From: Bryum argenteum
Lineage: Eukaryota; Streptophyta; Bryopsida; Bryales; Bryaceae
Assembly: GCA_037043015.1 (NCBI GenBank)
Contig: CM073329.1
Location: 16,136,648-16,200,647, forward strand
Direction of reading: 5' to 3'
Length of the DNA: 64,000 nt
The first letter of the stretch is position 1, and the number at the start of each line of letters is the position of its first letter. Below, piece by piece: positions 46,879 through 57,135 of the stretch. Both the position numbers and the translations under genes were made by a program. The notes below the pieces were generated by a model. The model was given only the letters and a program-made list of their open reading frames with translations. It ran no database searches and was not told the origin of the DNA.

Positions 46879-48354
46879 ATGGCGCTCTCGAAGAAAAGCG
46901 GCAGACCGCGAAATGTGCGTGAAGAGCAATCACAGACTTTCTCGTTCTACAACGACGACGATGTTGAGAATGACGACCACTCTGAAGAACAGGATTCAGA
47001 GGAGGAAGTCATGGAAGAACAGCCAGAATTCAGGGACTTAGCAGAGACCGAGATTGCTCGTGAAGAAAGTTATCCAAGCGAAGCTCAGAAACGGAAAGAA
47101 CGGAGACACGAACAAGCATTGAGAGAAAGGGAAGCGGAAAGGCGTCGCCAAGAAGGTCTGCCCAGGAACTACCTGTTGATTGAGCCCATCAGCCAGCTGC
47201 CATATGGACAAGGAGTAGGTGCCTGGCGAAAGGAACTTAAGCTTTTATCAAGAAAGCTTGACCCATCCATAGGAAACATCAATAAGCATCCTCCAGAGCT
47301 TCTGAAGGAGATAGCCGAATGGATCCAACACACCTGGGAGTATCAATCACCCATCAGCGACAGATTGGTGAAGGACGTTATTGCTCGTGGGGTGTCTTTA
47401 AGACGCTCTGAGTTGTGGAGAAAAATCAGAGCAGGGGAGAGGAAACCGGATGACGTAACAGATCGCTGTTGGCGGTCATTGGCACGGGAGTTGGAGAACC
47501 CGGCAACCATCAAGAAGGCCGAAATATGCAGCAGAGCAAACGCAAGCAGACAAAACTTTGGGAGAACCGGCCCTTCAGGTGAGGTTGGGGTGCGTGAAAG
47601 ATTGAGAAAAAAACTACGACGATCACCGAACCCAGAAGAAGTTAACTTCGAAATGGCCAGAGACAAGGGCTACGGTGGCAGATCAAAACGCAACAAACCG
47701 ACTGGTTCTGTTATGCATGGCAGTAGGAACGAACAACTCCGTCTGCAGGAGGAGAATATTCCTCGGAACCGCAGAGAAGATTCAGGACCACATGGAGAAA
47801 TTCATGAGTTCACGACTAGTCCAGGACAAACGACTGAAAGACGGCTACATCTGCAAGACGGCAGTGGAGCAGACTTGGAGATTGCAGGTAATACAAATAC
47901 TTCCCCGGGTGTGTTGTCCATGTCAGAAGAAGATCTTGCACGACACCCAATGGTCATGCGAATGATGCAAAGGCTGGAGGCGCTTGAGAGGAAGAAAACA
48001 CACGATCCGGTAGAGAAAGAACCAATTGCTGTAGAGGAAAATCCTCCGCCAGCAGATGTAATCTCGGAACAGTTACGAACAGAGGAATCACTGCCGGAAG
48101 AAGTTATTGTCCCAAAGAACTTAAAATCAAAACAGGTGCGTATTTCGGTGTGGCAGTGAGCGTAAGATTCATTAAATTTTGTAACATGTTTTAGATTTCT
48201 ATTATGAGTACCAAATGTCAAGTTCGAATGCCTCATAATATTTCATTTTGATCAAATATAGATCTCACAGGTTGGGGAGGAATCTGCAAATCCGGGATGT
48301 AGCCAAGCAATTCGCAAGTCCAGTCGTGCAAAGAGGAAATCTAGGAACTCTTAA
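46879..48354 (+). CDS. TNPA-type CACTA protein (Transposase_24/En-Spm-like)
   Basis: ATG 46879 (MALSKKSGRPRNV) opens an acidic and then highly charged helical region (KERRHEQALREREAERRR). The conserved part follows (about 47280-47650): DPSIGNINKHPPELLKEIAE, the basic ICSRANASRQNFGRTGPSG, and RRSPNPEEVNFEMA. A late coiled coil (MVMRMMQRLEALERKK) may mediate oligomerisation. The exon ends at 48135 (CAG|GTGCGT) and joins in phase to 48262-48354, stopping with TAA. This is the second standard CACTA gene; such proteins bind subterminal repeats. The frame is intact, unlike TNP2. Confidence 0.75.
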
Positions 48355-49479
48355 AAGCAAAAGTAAGTTCATCGCCATTTTCTATGATTTCTTGAAATCA
48401 GTGAAATAGTGGAATACTTCGTTTGTGATTCGATTCACATCCATGTATCTGTATTTATGTACATGTTATTGTTCGGACCCATCAAATAAGGTTATTCACC
48501 TTTTTAATATGCTTGAATCATATGAGTAAGTTCATCTCCATTAATCTAACTTTAAGGAAATGCGTGATTCGTTTGAAACAGTCCAAGCAGAAATTGCCGA
48601 CAGTGCAGGAAGAACAACAATATTCTCAGTCAAGAAATTTGTGCAGGAGCAGGAAAGTAAGAGAAGTCAAGGACGGATTTTCAGAAGTTTTCAGATAAAT
48701 ATTGTATGGTATAGTCGTTTCTGCGAACATTCTGTATAGTTTTCTAAAGGTGTATTCATGAAAACATGAACACCACTTTTTTTCAGAATAGTTGCTCAGT
48801 ACTGAAAGTACCTTACATGATCGATGACCCACTTGCAGTAGACAATCTAATTGCACACTCATGCATCTAATGTTTGAGCAGACCAAAAATACTTCAGGTA
48901 TTGTTAATATAGCTTATGCACAGTAATTTCTATGGACCGTATATCCTCGCATTTGACTTTTACAATCCGGATTTCTTGAAACCGCTTATTGGATGTTCTA
49001 CGTACTCAAATCAGTGAATGAAAAGTACCCCCGTCAGCAATGCCACAATTAAAGGAAATGAATTTTTTTTAAATTGCATTTTACTGATTGGTCCACATGT
49101 CAAAGGTGATATGCTCATAATAGAAACTACCGCACAGTAATTAATTAATATTATGTACCAGCAGTTTTCACCGTAATCAAGCCAGTGAATAAATTTTTTA
49201 CTATCTCTGTAAATATTTTTTTTCTACATATATAGTAGTAAACATTATTTCACTTGGGAAGAATCACACAAGTGTAACTCCAGCATGGCAATATCAAGGA
49301 AATCCAGCGTGGCAGAGGCCATTTGAAAAAAGGAGTGACGTGTATATATGACCGAAATGACGACCAAATCAACATAATTCTGTCAATTGGATGACCGAAT
49401 CAGGGTCTCCTAATTGACGGGAGAGTTGGCTGAATTTTGTCAATTTTTAGTCAGTTAAGCCATATATATCCTTGTAGTG
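48355..49479. other. Element C right subterminal region
   Basis: AT-rich DNA without a clear gene. The last 120 bp hold several GTCAATT/AATTGAC motifs and the terminus TCCTTGTAGTG. Confidence 0.65.
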
Positions 49480-49975
49480 AGGTGACCTTCCAATAGGTCC
49501 TCGATTGACACTGATTCTAGGTCCTCGCTTGACACTGCTTCTAGGTTGTTGAGCGAATGCCTGCAAGAAGGTAGAGTGTAGTAAGCAAATTGAATGAATC
49601 TCATCATGAAGAGCTTATTACTTAATTTCCCGTTTTTCTACTACACGCTCAGCAGATAAGCCTCACCTATGCAAGTAGCATCAAAAATCATTCGCTGAAC
49701 GAGTTTAAATCAATGTCGAGATTGGTACCTCAATGTCGAGATGGGAATGATTCTGCTGACATCACGAAGTCACCGAACTTGGAGTGGCCGGAACTCTCGA
49801 GATTGACATGATTCTGCTGACTCCGAAGTCACCGAACTTAGAGTGATCCTTGAACCCCGACTGCCGGCTGTGGCAGAACCGCTGTGTGTCCCGCAGGCGG
49901 TGGCACGGCAGGGCCATGCATGGGCGCTATGTCTCCCACTCGCAGTTGATCACCGGGGTATGTAGGGTGAAAGCA
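49480..49975 (-). mobile_element. Element Q fragment with 5' part of the interrupted exon
   Basis: On the minus strand an acceptor (CTTCTTGCAG) precedes the exon 49560-49480, which contains a doubled motif (SVKRGPRI, SVNRGPIG) and runs into the C insertion. Upstream, about 49955-49840 may be an earlier exon (PGDQLRVGDIAPMHGPAVPP). A 44-bp direct repeat (CGAAGTCACCGAACTT) lies at about 49748-49845. The fragment ends where the A terminus begins. Confidence 0.55.
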
Positions 49976-50962
49976 CACTAGGGTGGCTCAAAAAGTACGT
50001 CACAATTGCAGTTTCCAGGGAATTCTTCACTCCAAGTGTTCTTGTAGTTGATTCATTTGGCTAATGAATAATTTTCTTAGTAGTTTGTCAATGTAGGGAG
50101 CAATATCTTCAACCTCCAAGTGTTATTTTTCCGACACCCATTTAGAACTATAAGAAAAGAGTACTTTTCCCCAATTTGGAAGTACTGTTCTATCTGTGAA
50201 AAAGCCACAAAAGTACTAATATCTTGCAAATTATAAACCTAAATACCATAGTGAACCGGGTTTTTAGAAAGAGCACACTATAGCCTTCCATAAACTCTAA
50301 TGCCCCATGTTAGCTTCTCTATGAGTTTTGGACAAAATGCGGTCAAAGTACTAAAATTACAACGGTCCATATTGTCGCCCTAAACTAAATTTGTTTGAAA
50401 TTTTTTTGACTTTTGAGGATTTATGGACCGTGATCTTGAATGGGGTGCTGAAATTGTCAATTAATTTGGAGTGTGTATACGTCCTTTGTAAGGAGGTAAA
50501 CATCCAAGTTCTGGTACTGTTTGGTACCAAGGATCCTCTTGGGGTTTTTGTTTAGTAGTTTCCGTAGCCGCACTGCATTGGCTGCTGATATTTGACAGAT
50601 GCCACTGTCAGGTGACATTGTGATGCGACGCCAAAAAAGTGCCCCACCATTATTGCGATGACGACTGGCTTATTGATGGTACTGGGTAACGACGGCGCGA
50701 TCGAAGAAGGATTCGGCGGCACTTCGTCTCTCTCCGTTGTTCCCGTTTGTTCAGCGAGGGTTTTTGCGATCGCTGTTTTTTGCCGTTACAATTCGAGATC
50801 CGAGGGTTTCTGCAATCGCAATTTTAATTCCCGTTGCCTCTCGAGTCTCGGGCTGGCTACGAACTCACTGCTGGGTCGTGCATCGGAAGGGGCAGTGAAT
50901 TCCAGCGATCGTGTGCACTGCGGTTTAGGGTCTGCTTTTGTTGTCTGCGCATTCTGTACACA
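49976..50962. other. Element A right terminal region
   Basis: Terminus CACTAGGGTGG followed by non-coding DNA up to the transposase ATG. It presumably holds that gene's promoter. No palindrome like the one at 6584 is present. Confidence 0.55.
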
Positions 50963-53900
50963 ATGGGGAACACTCGGTATGCGTTGCGGACAAGGGGAGG
51001 TGTGAAACGCCCCGGCCCAGAGGGTCGATTAGAGAGAGCTGTAGAAGCTGAAGTCTATCGATTAGTTAGGAATGAGGCCGCGAAACTTCGACAACGAGCA
51101 AGGCGTGAGAGGCTGGAGGAGGCTGGTGCATCCAGAATGGAGTTACAGCGAGCAGTCGAAGGGTTTGATTCGCAATCGCGTTTCTCAGTGCGGAGCCGCA
51201 GTCGTCTTTCGAACAAGATATCGAAGACAATCCAGGAATTGCTGGCGCCTTGTGAGTCTGTGGAGGCCAAGCGAGATGTTTTAGAGGGCGTTTTAAATCA
51301 CAACTCGATTTGGCCGTCTCTTCCTGAATACTACCCCCGACCTGCTGAGGCGAAGTGCATTTACGTTTTCTTGGAGAGTTACAGGACTGAACTTCAACTT
51401 GTGAAAGGAGCACATTTGAAATCCTTGTTAGCACGCAAGAGAGCGCTCCTCGACGCTGCAGTTAGTGAAGGCACCCAAGGGCAGCGTGTTTTGTCCCGTG
51501 TTCTTCAAGTACATCTGCTGTTTTGCTTTTTTAACTCTTTTTTGAATTATGCAATTGTTGCTCCGATACTCGGAGCTGAGGATAAGGTCCGTGTGTTTTT
51601 GGGCATCACCGTAAAGGCCCTCATTTCCGTAGCGGCACCAGATGTAAAGCTTCATTCAGACTCTGCAATTATTGCTCCAGCAGTTAAATAATCTAGACTG
51701 GGAATCGAGGTTCCTAAGCTTCCTAAATTGTAAATCGACTAGTCAGAGTAGGTTCGGCCAGAGTTTAGGATTTGCCGTCAACTGCTAACCCTAAAATACC
51801 TTCTGCCGCATGTTTTATTGCACAGGTATACCCCCGAAATATTACTGCTGCCCTCAGTCGGAGGGCAGGATTTGACATTGTTAACCCATTTGAGAAACGA
51901 GACTTTGCAATTCTAGAAAGAGCGAAGCGGCCTGGCTTGACAGGAGTGGTGAAAGGAGTGGTGAAGAGTTGGTGGCACGATCAATCCCAGGTTTCGCCGA
52001 ACAAAAAGGATGTCACGCTGCGGCGGGTTGGACCAAACACTTACGATGTTCACGCTACACATTTCCTAACAGAAACACAGGTGATACTCTTTTCTACTGC
52101 ATGTATTCTGGTAGAACACGTAGGTGGTAGTTCCTCGTAATCATTATGGTGAAGGTGATTTGATAGCTGTTTGCTGCAATTATTGATCACGCTTTCTTGC
52201 TTGACGCTCTTCGTTCGGTTGAATACAGTAAGAGTTAGAAGTTGCTGGCAGAGTTTATACTTGCAGTTTAGGGTCTGGTTTTGTTTGTAATTCTTGCTAC
52301 TTGAGGGTGGAGGACTGGTGTACTTCTTATGTTTAGAGCCATGACATTACACCTCTGCTGTCATGTAATGTGACTTGTCTTTGCTTTAGGGTTTGCAATC
52401 TAAAAGCCCTGATACAGAATATTGTACAGTTGCTTTATGTAGTACGAAGAATCATGCCATGTAATGGTCATTGTCCTTGGTATAATCGCGAATGCTTACT
52501 CAATTATATTTAGATTCCATGTTGTAGTTCCGAGCATGCTTTCCTACAGGTACGTCTGCTACATTTGAGAAGTGTTCGCTGGTAGTCATGTGCTACTCTA
52601 CGGTAGTTTGACCATTGATAGCAACTGCAATTGTGCACGGAGTACCTTGTCGAAGAGGTGTAAGTACAAGTCTACTTTCTGGATAGTATACCACAAATAC
52701 GCTTTTGGACATGTTAGGTAGTCTTTGATACTACCGACCGGTTTGGTGTAGTACAGTTTAGTGCATGTTAGTAGTCGTGACACTACTAGTAGGCTTGGTG
52801 TACAGTTTAGTGCATATTAGGTAGTCTTGACAGTACCCAAAAATGGTGAGACTTCCTATTTAGTACTACTTGGTTCCTTTGATACTGTAAACTATGCCTA
52901 AATTAGTCCGATGGGTAGCCTTCTTTTGGTACTTCAACTTGATCGGGGGCACTTCTACGGCTTGTCTGCTCGGTTATGAGTACCTTCTATAGTACTAATG
53001 TACGATTGAGTGTAATGTTGTATCGCGGATACTATGGGTATGCAGCTGGAGTACTGAAGGTAGTTTGTTTTTTGTGTGACAGACTCAGTTATTTTTAAGA
53101 TTCAAAGAGAGTCATCCTGAATGCAGGATCAAATTGCGGGCCTTTGAGAAGCTGAAACCATGGTATGTGAAAACTTTAAAAGACCAAAACACGTGTTGTT
53201 GTATGTATCATGTGGAGATGGACTTAATGAGGGAGGGCTTGAATGCTCTTAGAGATTCAATGAGAGGGTTACATGCTCGAAGTGGATGCACTTGTTCATG
53301 TGAGGTGTGCAATACTGAGGTGGGGAATTGTCATGCCCATGTACTCATGTTTTTGAACGTTTAACTCTGTTGTGGTCGGCCTGTGTTTGTCCAAAAGGTG
53401 AGCTTGATAAGTGGCACAATCTTGAGTGTGTAATGGGTAGTTGTAAGGATTGCGGGGTAAAGAGGCTAAAATTCTGTCCGGATGAGGTATCTGTTGCTAC
53501 TGACTTGACTGTGAAATAGAAGTGTTTTGAGTATGTTACAATAGCGGCGGTTGATGGACGTCCGAAAAAACGCATCCAGCAGGTATACAAGGAAACGGCT
53601 CCGGGTGAGTTCGTCACGTACCTGAAGGAAACGGTATCAGCTTTCATAACCCACAACTTTGTGGCGCAGTGGCAGGATGAAGAGTGCAGGAAAATGATGA
53701 TGAATGTCCCTGCTGGTGTATTGATTTCACATATTGATTTCGCTGAGAATTACACCTTCGCAATTCAGAATGAGATCCAAAGTATGCATTGGCATTCTTC
53801 TAGTGTCACCATTCTGGTCCATATTACCCTCATTAGAGCTCCACCTACAGAGGATGGTGAAGAAGGTGGTTTTGTCAAACATACTCATTATTATATCTCT

Positions 53901-55058
53901 GATGATAAGATGCATGATAGTTTGTTTGTTCAGCATTGTTTGATGTTGCATTGGAATTGGGTGTTGAGTCAAGGTGAGAAACCGGTTGAGCATTGGGTTT
54001 TTAGTGATGGATGTGCATCACAATTCAAAAGTGCCAGACCTATGTATTTTGTGGCTCGATATGCTAGTCTTACAGGGGCTACAATGCGCTGGAATTACTT
54101 TGGCTCCGGTCATGGCAAAGGTATTACATTTCCCAGTAGTTCTGTTTCTTTCATGCACTTTTGTATGAAACGGATTGCATGCATATTTACTCTATATTGT
54201 CTAAACTTACAGGTGAGTGGGACGGAGCAGGAGCTGTGGTTAAGCGGGCACTTCGGACACACCAGATTCAGCACCCAGAAGATGAACTGTCGAATGCCAA
54301 ACACTGTGTAGACTTTCTGAAAACTAGATTCTCTCATCGTGTCTTATGTGCGTATGATCAATCAAGGGAGGTGCCGATCAACAGGGAATTCTGGCATATA
54401 GCCGTAGAGAATGTCGATCGGTCCATCGGTTGGAATTGTGAAACCATTCGTGGTTCGAGCAAATTTCATTCGATCATCGGCCCCTCTTTGACTGATCCTA
54501 CGCTTTTATTGGCTCGCAATCTTTCTTGTTTTTGTGCCCCTTGTATTCAACAGGACTGGAGCCGTTGCGAGCAGCAGTCACATGTTCGACCTTGGCGTGT
54601 TGTGCACCTGGAGCCAAAAGACGTGGGAGCGCTCCACCACATACTTGACGCGAATGAAGGGAATGAACCACCTGAAGATTCCCAAAGGTGGCCGCATGGG
54701 GGAACAGATGTTGACCTCGTCGACGACGTCGAGATTGGCGACAACTTCATGATACCCGACTCTGCAGGAAGATGAAGGTGTGGAGTTTTATATACTTCAA
54801 TGTACACGATCGAAGTTTGAGTTGCAGCAAGATTTGCAAGACGCATGGGGGGGGGATTACCATGTGGGAGATTCTATTATTCAGGGCTACTATTATCAAA
54901 AATATGGTAGGTCGCACAACAGTTACGTGTTACTTGATGCAAGTCCGTTAGCGCATGTATACTCTCATCTTGTGAGGGCCTTTAAGTTTCCCATGCGGTT
55001 AGCACCGTATCGAGTTAGAGGTAACGATGCGGTGTATAAGATGATGAGAAGAGGTTGA
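50963..55058 (+). pseudogene. Element A DDE-like transposase, unassigned family
   Basis: ATG 50963 (MGNTRYALRTRGGVKR) opens a basic N-terminus. Exons 50963-51508 and 51826-52080 and the start of 53083 join in phase through GT-AG introns. The third exon has a cysteine-rich zinc-binding region (NTCCCMYHVEMD, CTCSCEVC, CVCP, CKDCG). The core reads HIDFAENYTFAIQNEIQSMH, HYYISDDKMHDSLFVQHC, WVFSDGCASQFKSA and NYFGSGHGKG, then after the intron 54121-54212 EWDGAGAVVKRALR. The Asp residues of DFAENY and SDGCAS and the acidic/His residues near GHGKG are candidate catalytic positions. A shift near 53340, a TAG at 53517 and a shift near 54650 inactivate it. CACTA-like ends suggest the wider CACTA/Mirage/Chapaev group, but the core is not TNP2. 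Confidence 0.65.
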
Positions 55059-55919
55059 TCTATCATCTCACGAGTCCTTAGCAGATTGGTGGGCAGGAGA
55101 TAACCCTTGAATGTGATTGTAATCACGCTCAACTTTTGCCTACCTTTTTGGTACTTTAAGGACCCGGAGTACATGTACATTATTCACTATGGATAGTACT
55201 TCGCCCACTGTTTGTAGTACTTTATGGTACTTCCTAATGTAAGATTTGATGTTTACCAAAGTCTACAACGTGTATGGGCTCAGTAATGGATTGCTCCTTA
55301 TTTGCTATGGGACACCTCTAAGACAGGGGATTTACTTCGCTCCTATAGAACTAATTATCCAATGTACACATTATCCAGTATTTACAAAACTCTCGCAATT
55401 ACCAAAACTCTCGCACAAGGAAGCACATATCTAGTATTTACAAATAAGCTTGCTCCTGCTCATGTTGCGATCTGCACGGGCTGTTATTGGTCCAAAATAA
55501 ATGCAAGGCAGAGAATAGCCAGCTTATTGTTGCTACCATGAGGAGACTTAATAAGGTACTCATATTCAACATAAAACGAAACCGCAAAAATTACAAAAAT
55601 GACACTGCTACGTTGTTCATTCATCTGTATGAACAACTTCTCAAATAGGAACGAGATTCCTAGGAGTAGAATTCAGGGCCTTCGCAAGAGCCATGGCCAC
55701 AGGAAGCGTAAGAACCACAGAAAGAGCCACCCAAGATGTTCTCCCCATACCAGCATAGATTAGCCCAAGCATCCCTTCGAGTCCTCCAGTGCTGAATCTA
55801 ACCTTTATTAAAATATGTACAGAAATGCAAGGAATAAATGCGTATTTAAGTTACTACAGCAGTCACATGTTCGACCTTGGCGTTATATGTATACTGTGGA
55901 CGGTCTAAGGTACCGTGGA
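55059..55919. other. Element A intergenic region between convergent genes
   Basis: No exon is evident. A 27-bp stretch (about 55857-55883, CAGTCACATGTTCGACCTTG) repeats a piece of the transposase coding exon at about 54574-54600. Confidence 0.6.
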
Positions 55920-56716
55920 CTATCTGTGACGACGTTTGAGCTTCATCCAAGCAGTAGCCCGACACCGAGCACTTCCGCACAAGCATGGATTGCTACTCGA
56001 CCCTGAAAAAAACTCCTCTCCGTAATCCTGCAAGATAGAAGTTCGCGGTTCAACAAAACTTTCCTACAACCCAAATACTTGAACCCAAAAAATTATGATA
56101 GTGATTCCAATATTGCAAGTTTAAAGATCTTACCCAAGTCAACTCCTCAAGGGCACGAATATTTCGTTTCGCAAAGAAAGCCACGTGATAGTTGTAAGGG
56201 TCTTCAAAGTTGATTTTCACGGGCACATCAACGAGGTTGGCATCTTCGCACCTGTGATTCTCAAACCGTGCCACATTTCCATACTGTGTGCCATCCAAGC
56301 ACAACGCATCTCGGTCATTCGCTGCTGCCTCAGCCTTCCAGTCTGCGTCTAAGCTAAGTGTGTACCAATACGTCCTAGTGCCATCCTTCTCCCTCTGTAA
56401 TGACTCCGAATTTGTAGAAAACTTGACCTACATACTCAAAAAGAAATGAACCACTTGGAACCGGCTCGAGGGTCCTAACTCCCCATCCCTTCTGGCCCGT
56501 CCAGAACACTTCAACCCTTTTCGTCATCCCTCGTTGGACCACCCTGTTACCACATGACGACTCACAAAAGCATGTGAGATTGCACTCATAAATAAAACTT
56601 CGTGCAAAGTGTCCATTACACACTCTAGAACCGTCTTCGGGATGCCAGGTGAGACATGAGTCTGCGCAGTAACAACCCTCGCCAGGTTGACAAAATGTGG
56701 TTCGAGCCTCACTCTG
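55920..56716 (-). pseudogene. SUVR-type SET methyltransferase, 3' half (rest of pre-SET, SET, post-SET)
   Basis: Reading leftward from 56716, the frame continues the pre-SET cysteines (CYCADSCLTW, CNLTCFCESSCGNRVVQRG). SET motifs follow: GWGVRTLEPVPSG, EYVGQV, ARFENHRCEDAN (catalytic NHxC), EELTW ending at 56134. After an intron, exon 56027-55920 reads DYGEEF and post-SET CLCGSARC, then TAG. All motifs for S-adenosylmethionine and substrate binding are present. One extra base near 56395 shifts the frame between EYVGQV and the NHRC part. It is the missing continuation of 7132-11804: joined at the Q target site the frames agree. The expected role is histone H3 lysine-9 methylation in the nucleus. 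Confidence 0.88.
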
Positions 56717-57135
56717 AACACTCAATTAAGCAATTGTGCACTTGTATGTATAAAAGTGCACTTATGTAAGTAGTCTTCAATGTGCACTTCAAAACCCACT
56801 TTGATAAAAAATTGGGTTCTTTGGTAAAAAAAAATAAGGTTCATTGGTAAAAAATTCCATTAGTTGAAAACCATATAGTTTTTGTACAATGATACATGTT
56901 AGAGAATAAATAGTTTTACCCAATGTCCTCAACAATCATTTGTAATATTTGTCACTTAATAATCTGGTGAAGTCCTACTTGCAACAGGAGACATAATACA
57001 CGGAAAATAATAAACATGCTACATTTGTAAGCATACATAGTACCCCGAAAATAATAAAAATAATACATTTGTAAGTATACTTGTAGATACAAATATTGGT
57101 ATTACCCCAATCCTTGTAATCAATTTTGACTCTAT
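56717..57135. mobile_element. Element Q, right terminal part, inverted
   Basis: It starts with the Q TIR (AACACTCAATTAAGC) and holds three GTGCACTT motifs, then AT-rich non-coding DNA. The Copia frame resumes after an in-frame TGA at 57127 and before 57157, so the junction lies between them. I cannot place it more exactly. Confidence 0.65.

Larger units (their letters stand above)
32203..49479. mobile_element. Element C: CACTA (En/Spm) transposon, 17.3 kb
   Basis: The left end is CACTACAAGGAAATGG and the right end TATATCCTTGTAGTG; they share the inverted repeat CACTACAAGGA. Flanks carry the 3-bp duplication AGG. Subterminal TAATTGAC/GTCAATT motifs lie near both ends. Inside are a TNP2-type transposase on the minus strand and a TNPA-type gene on the plus strand, the two genes expected of an autonomous CACTA, but TNP2 is frameshifted. 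C entered an exon of the host element Q. Confidence 0.95.
49976..56716. mobile_element. Element A, right part, inverted
   Basis: It begins with CACTAGGGTGGCTC, the same 11-bp end as 6331, and ends at 56716 in the SET-gene exon next to the Q TIR. In the undisturbed element this piece would be reversed, with the terminus at the far right. It carries the transposase (plus strand here) and the 3' half of the SET gene (minus strand here), so the two genes are convergent in A. Confidence 0.75.

Noticed and set aside
56365-56375. CCTAGTG as a possible right end of element A
   Set aside because: It lies inside the SET coding exon and lacks the CCACCCTAGTG form required by the left end.
6331-57135. 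Reading the ends at 6331 and 49976 as two independent CACTA-like elements
   Set aside because: Neither would have a right end, while the split SET gene and the paired Q TIRs link the two pieces into one rearranged element.
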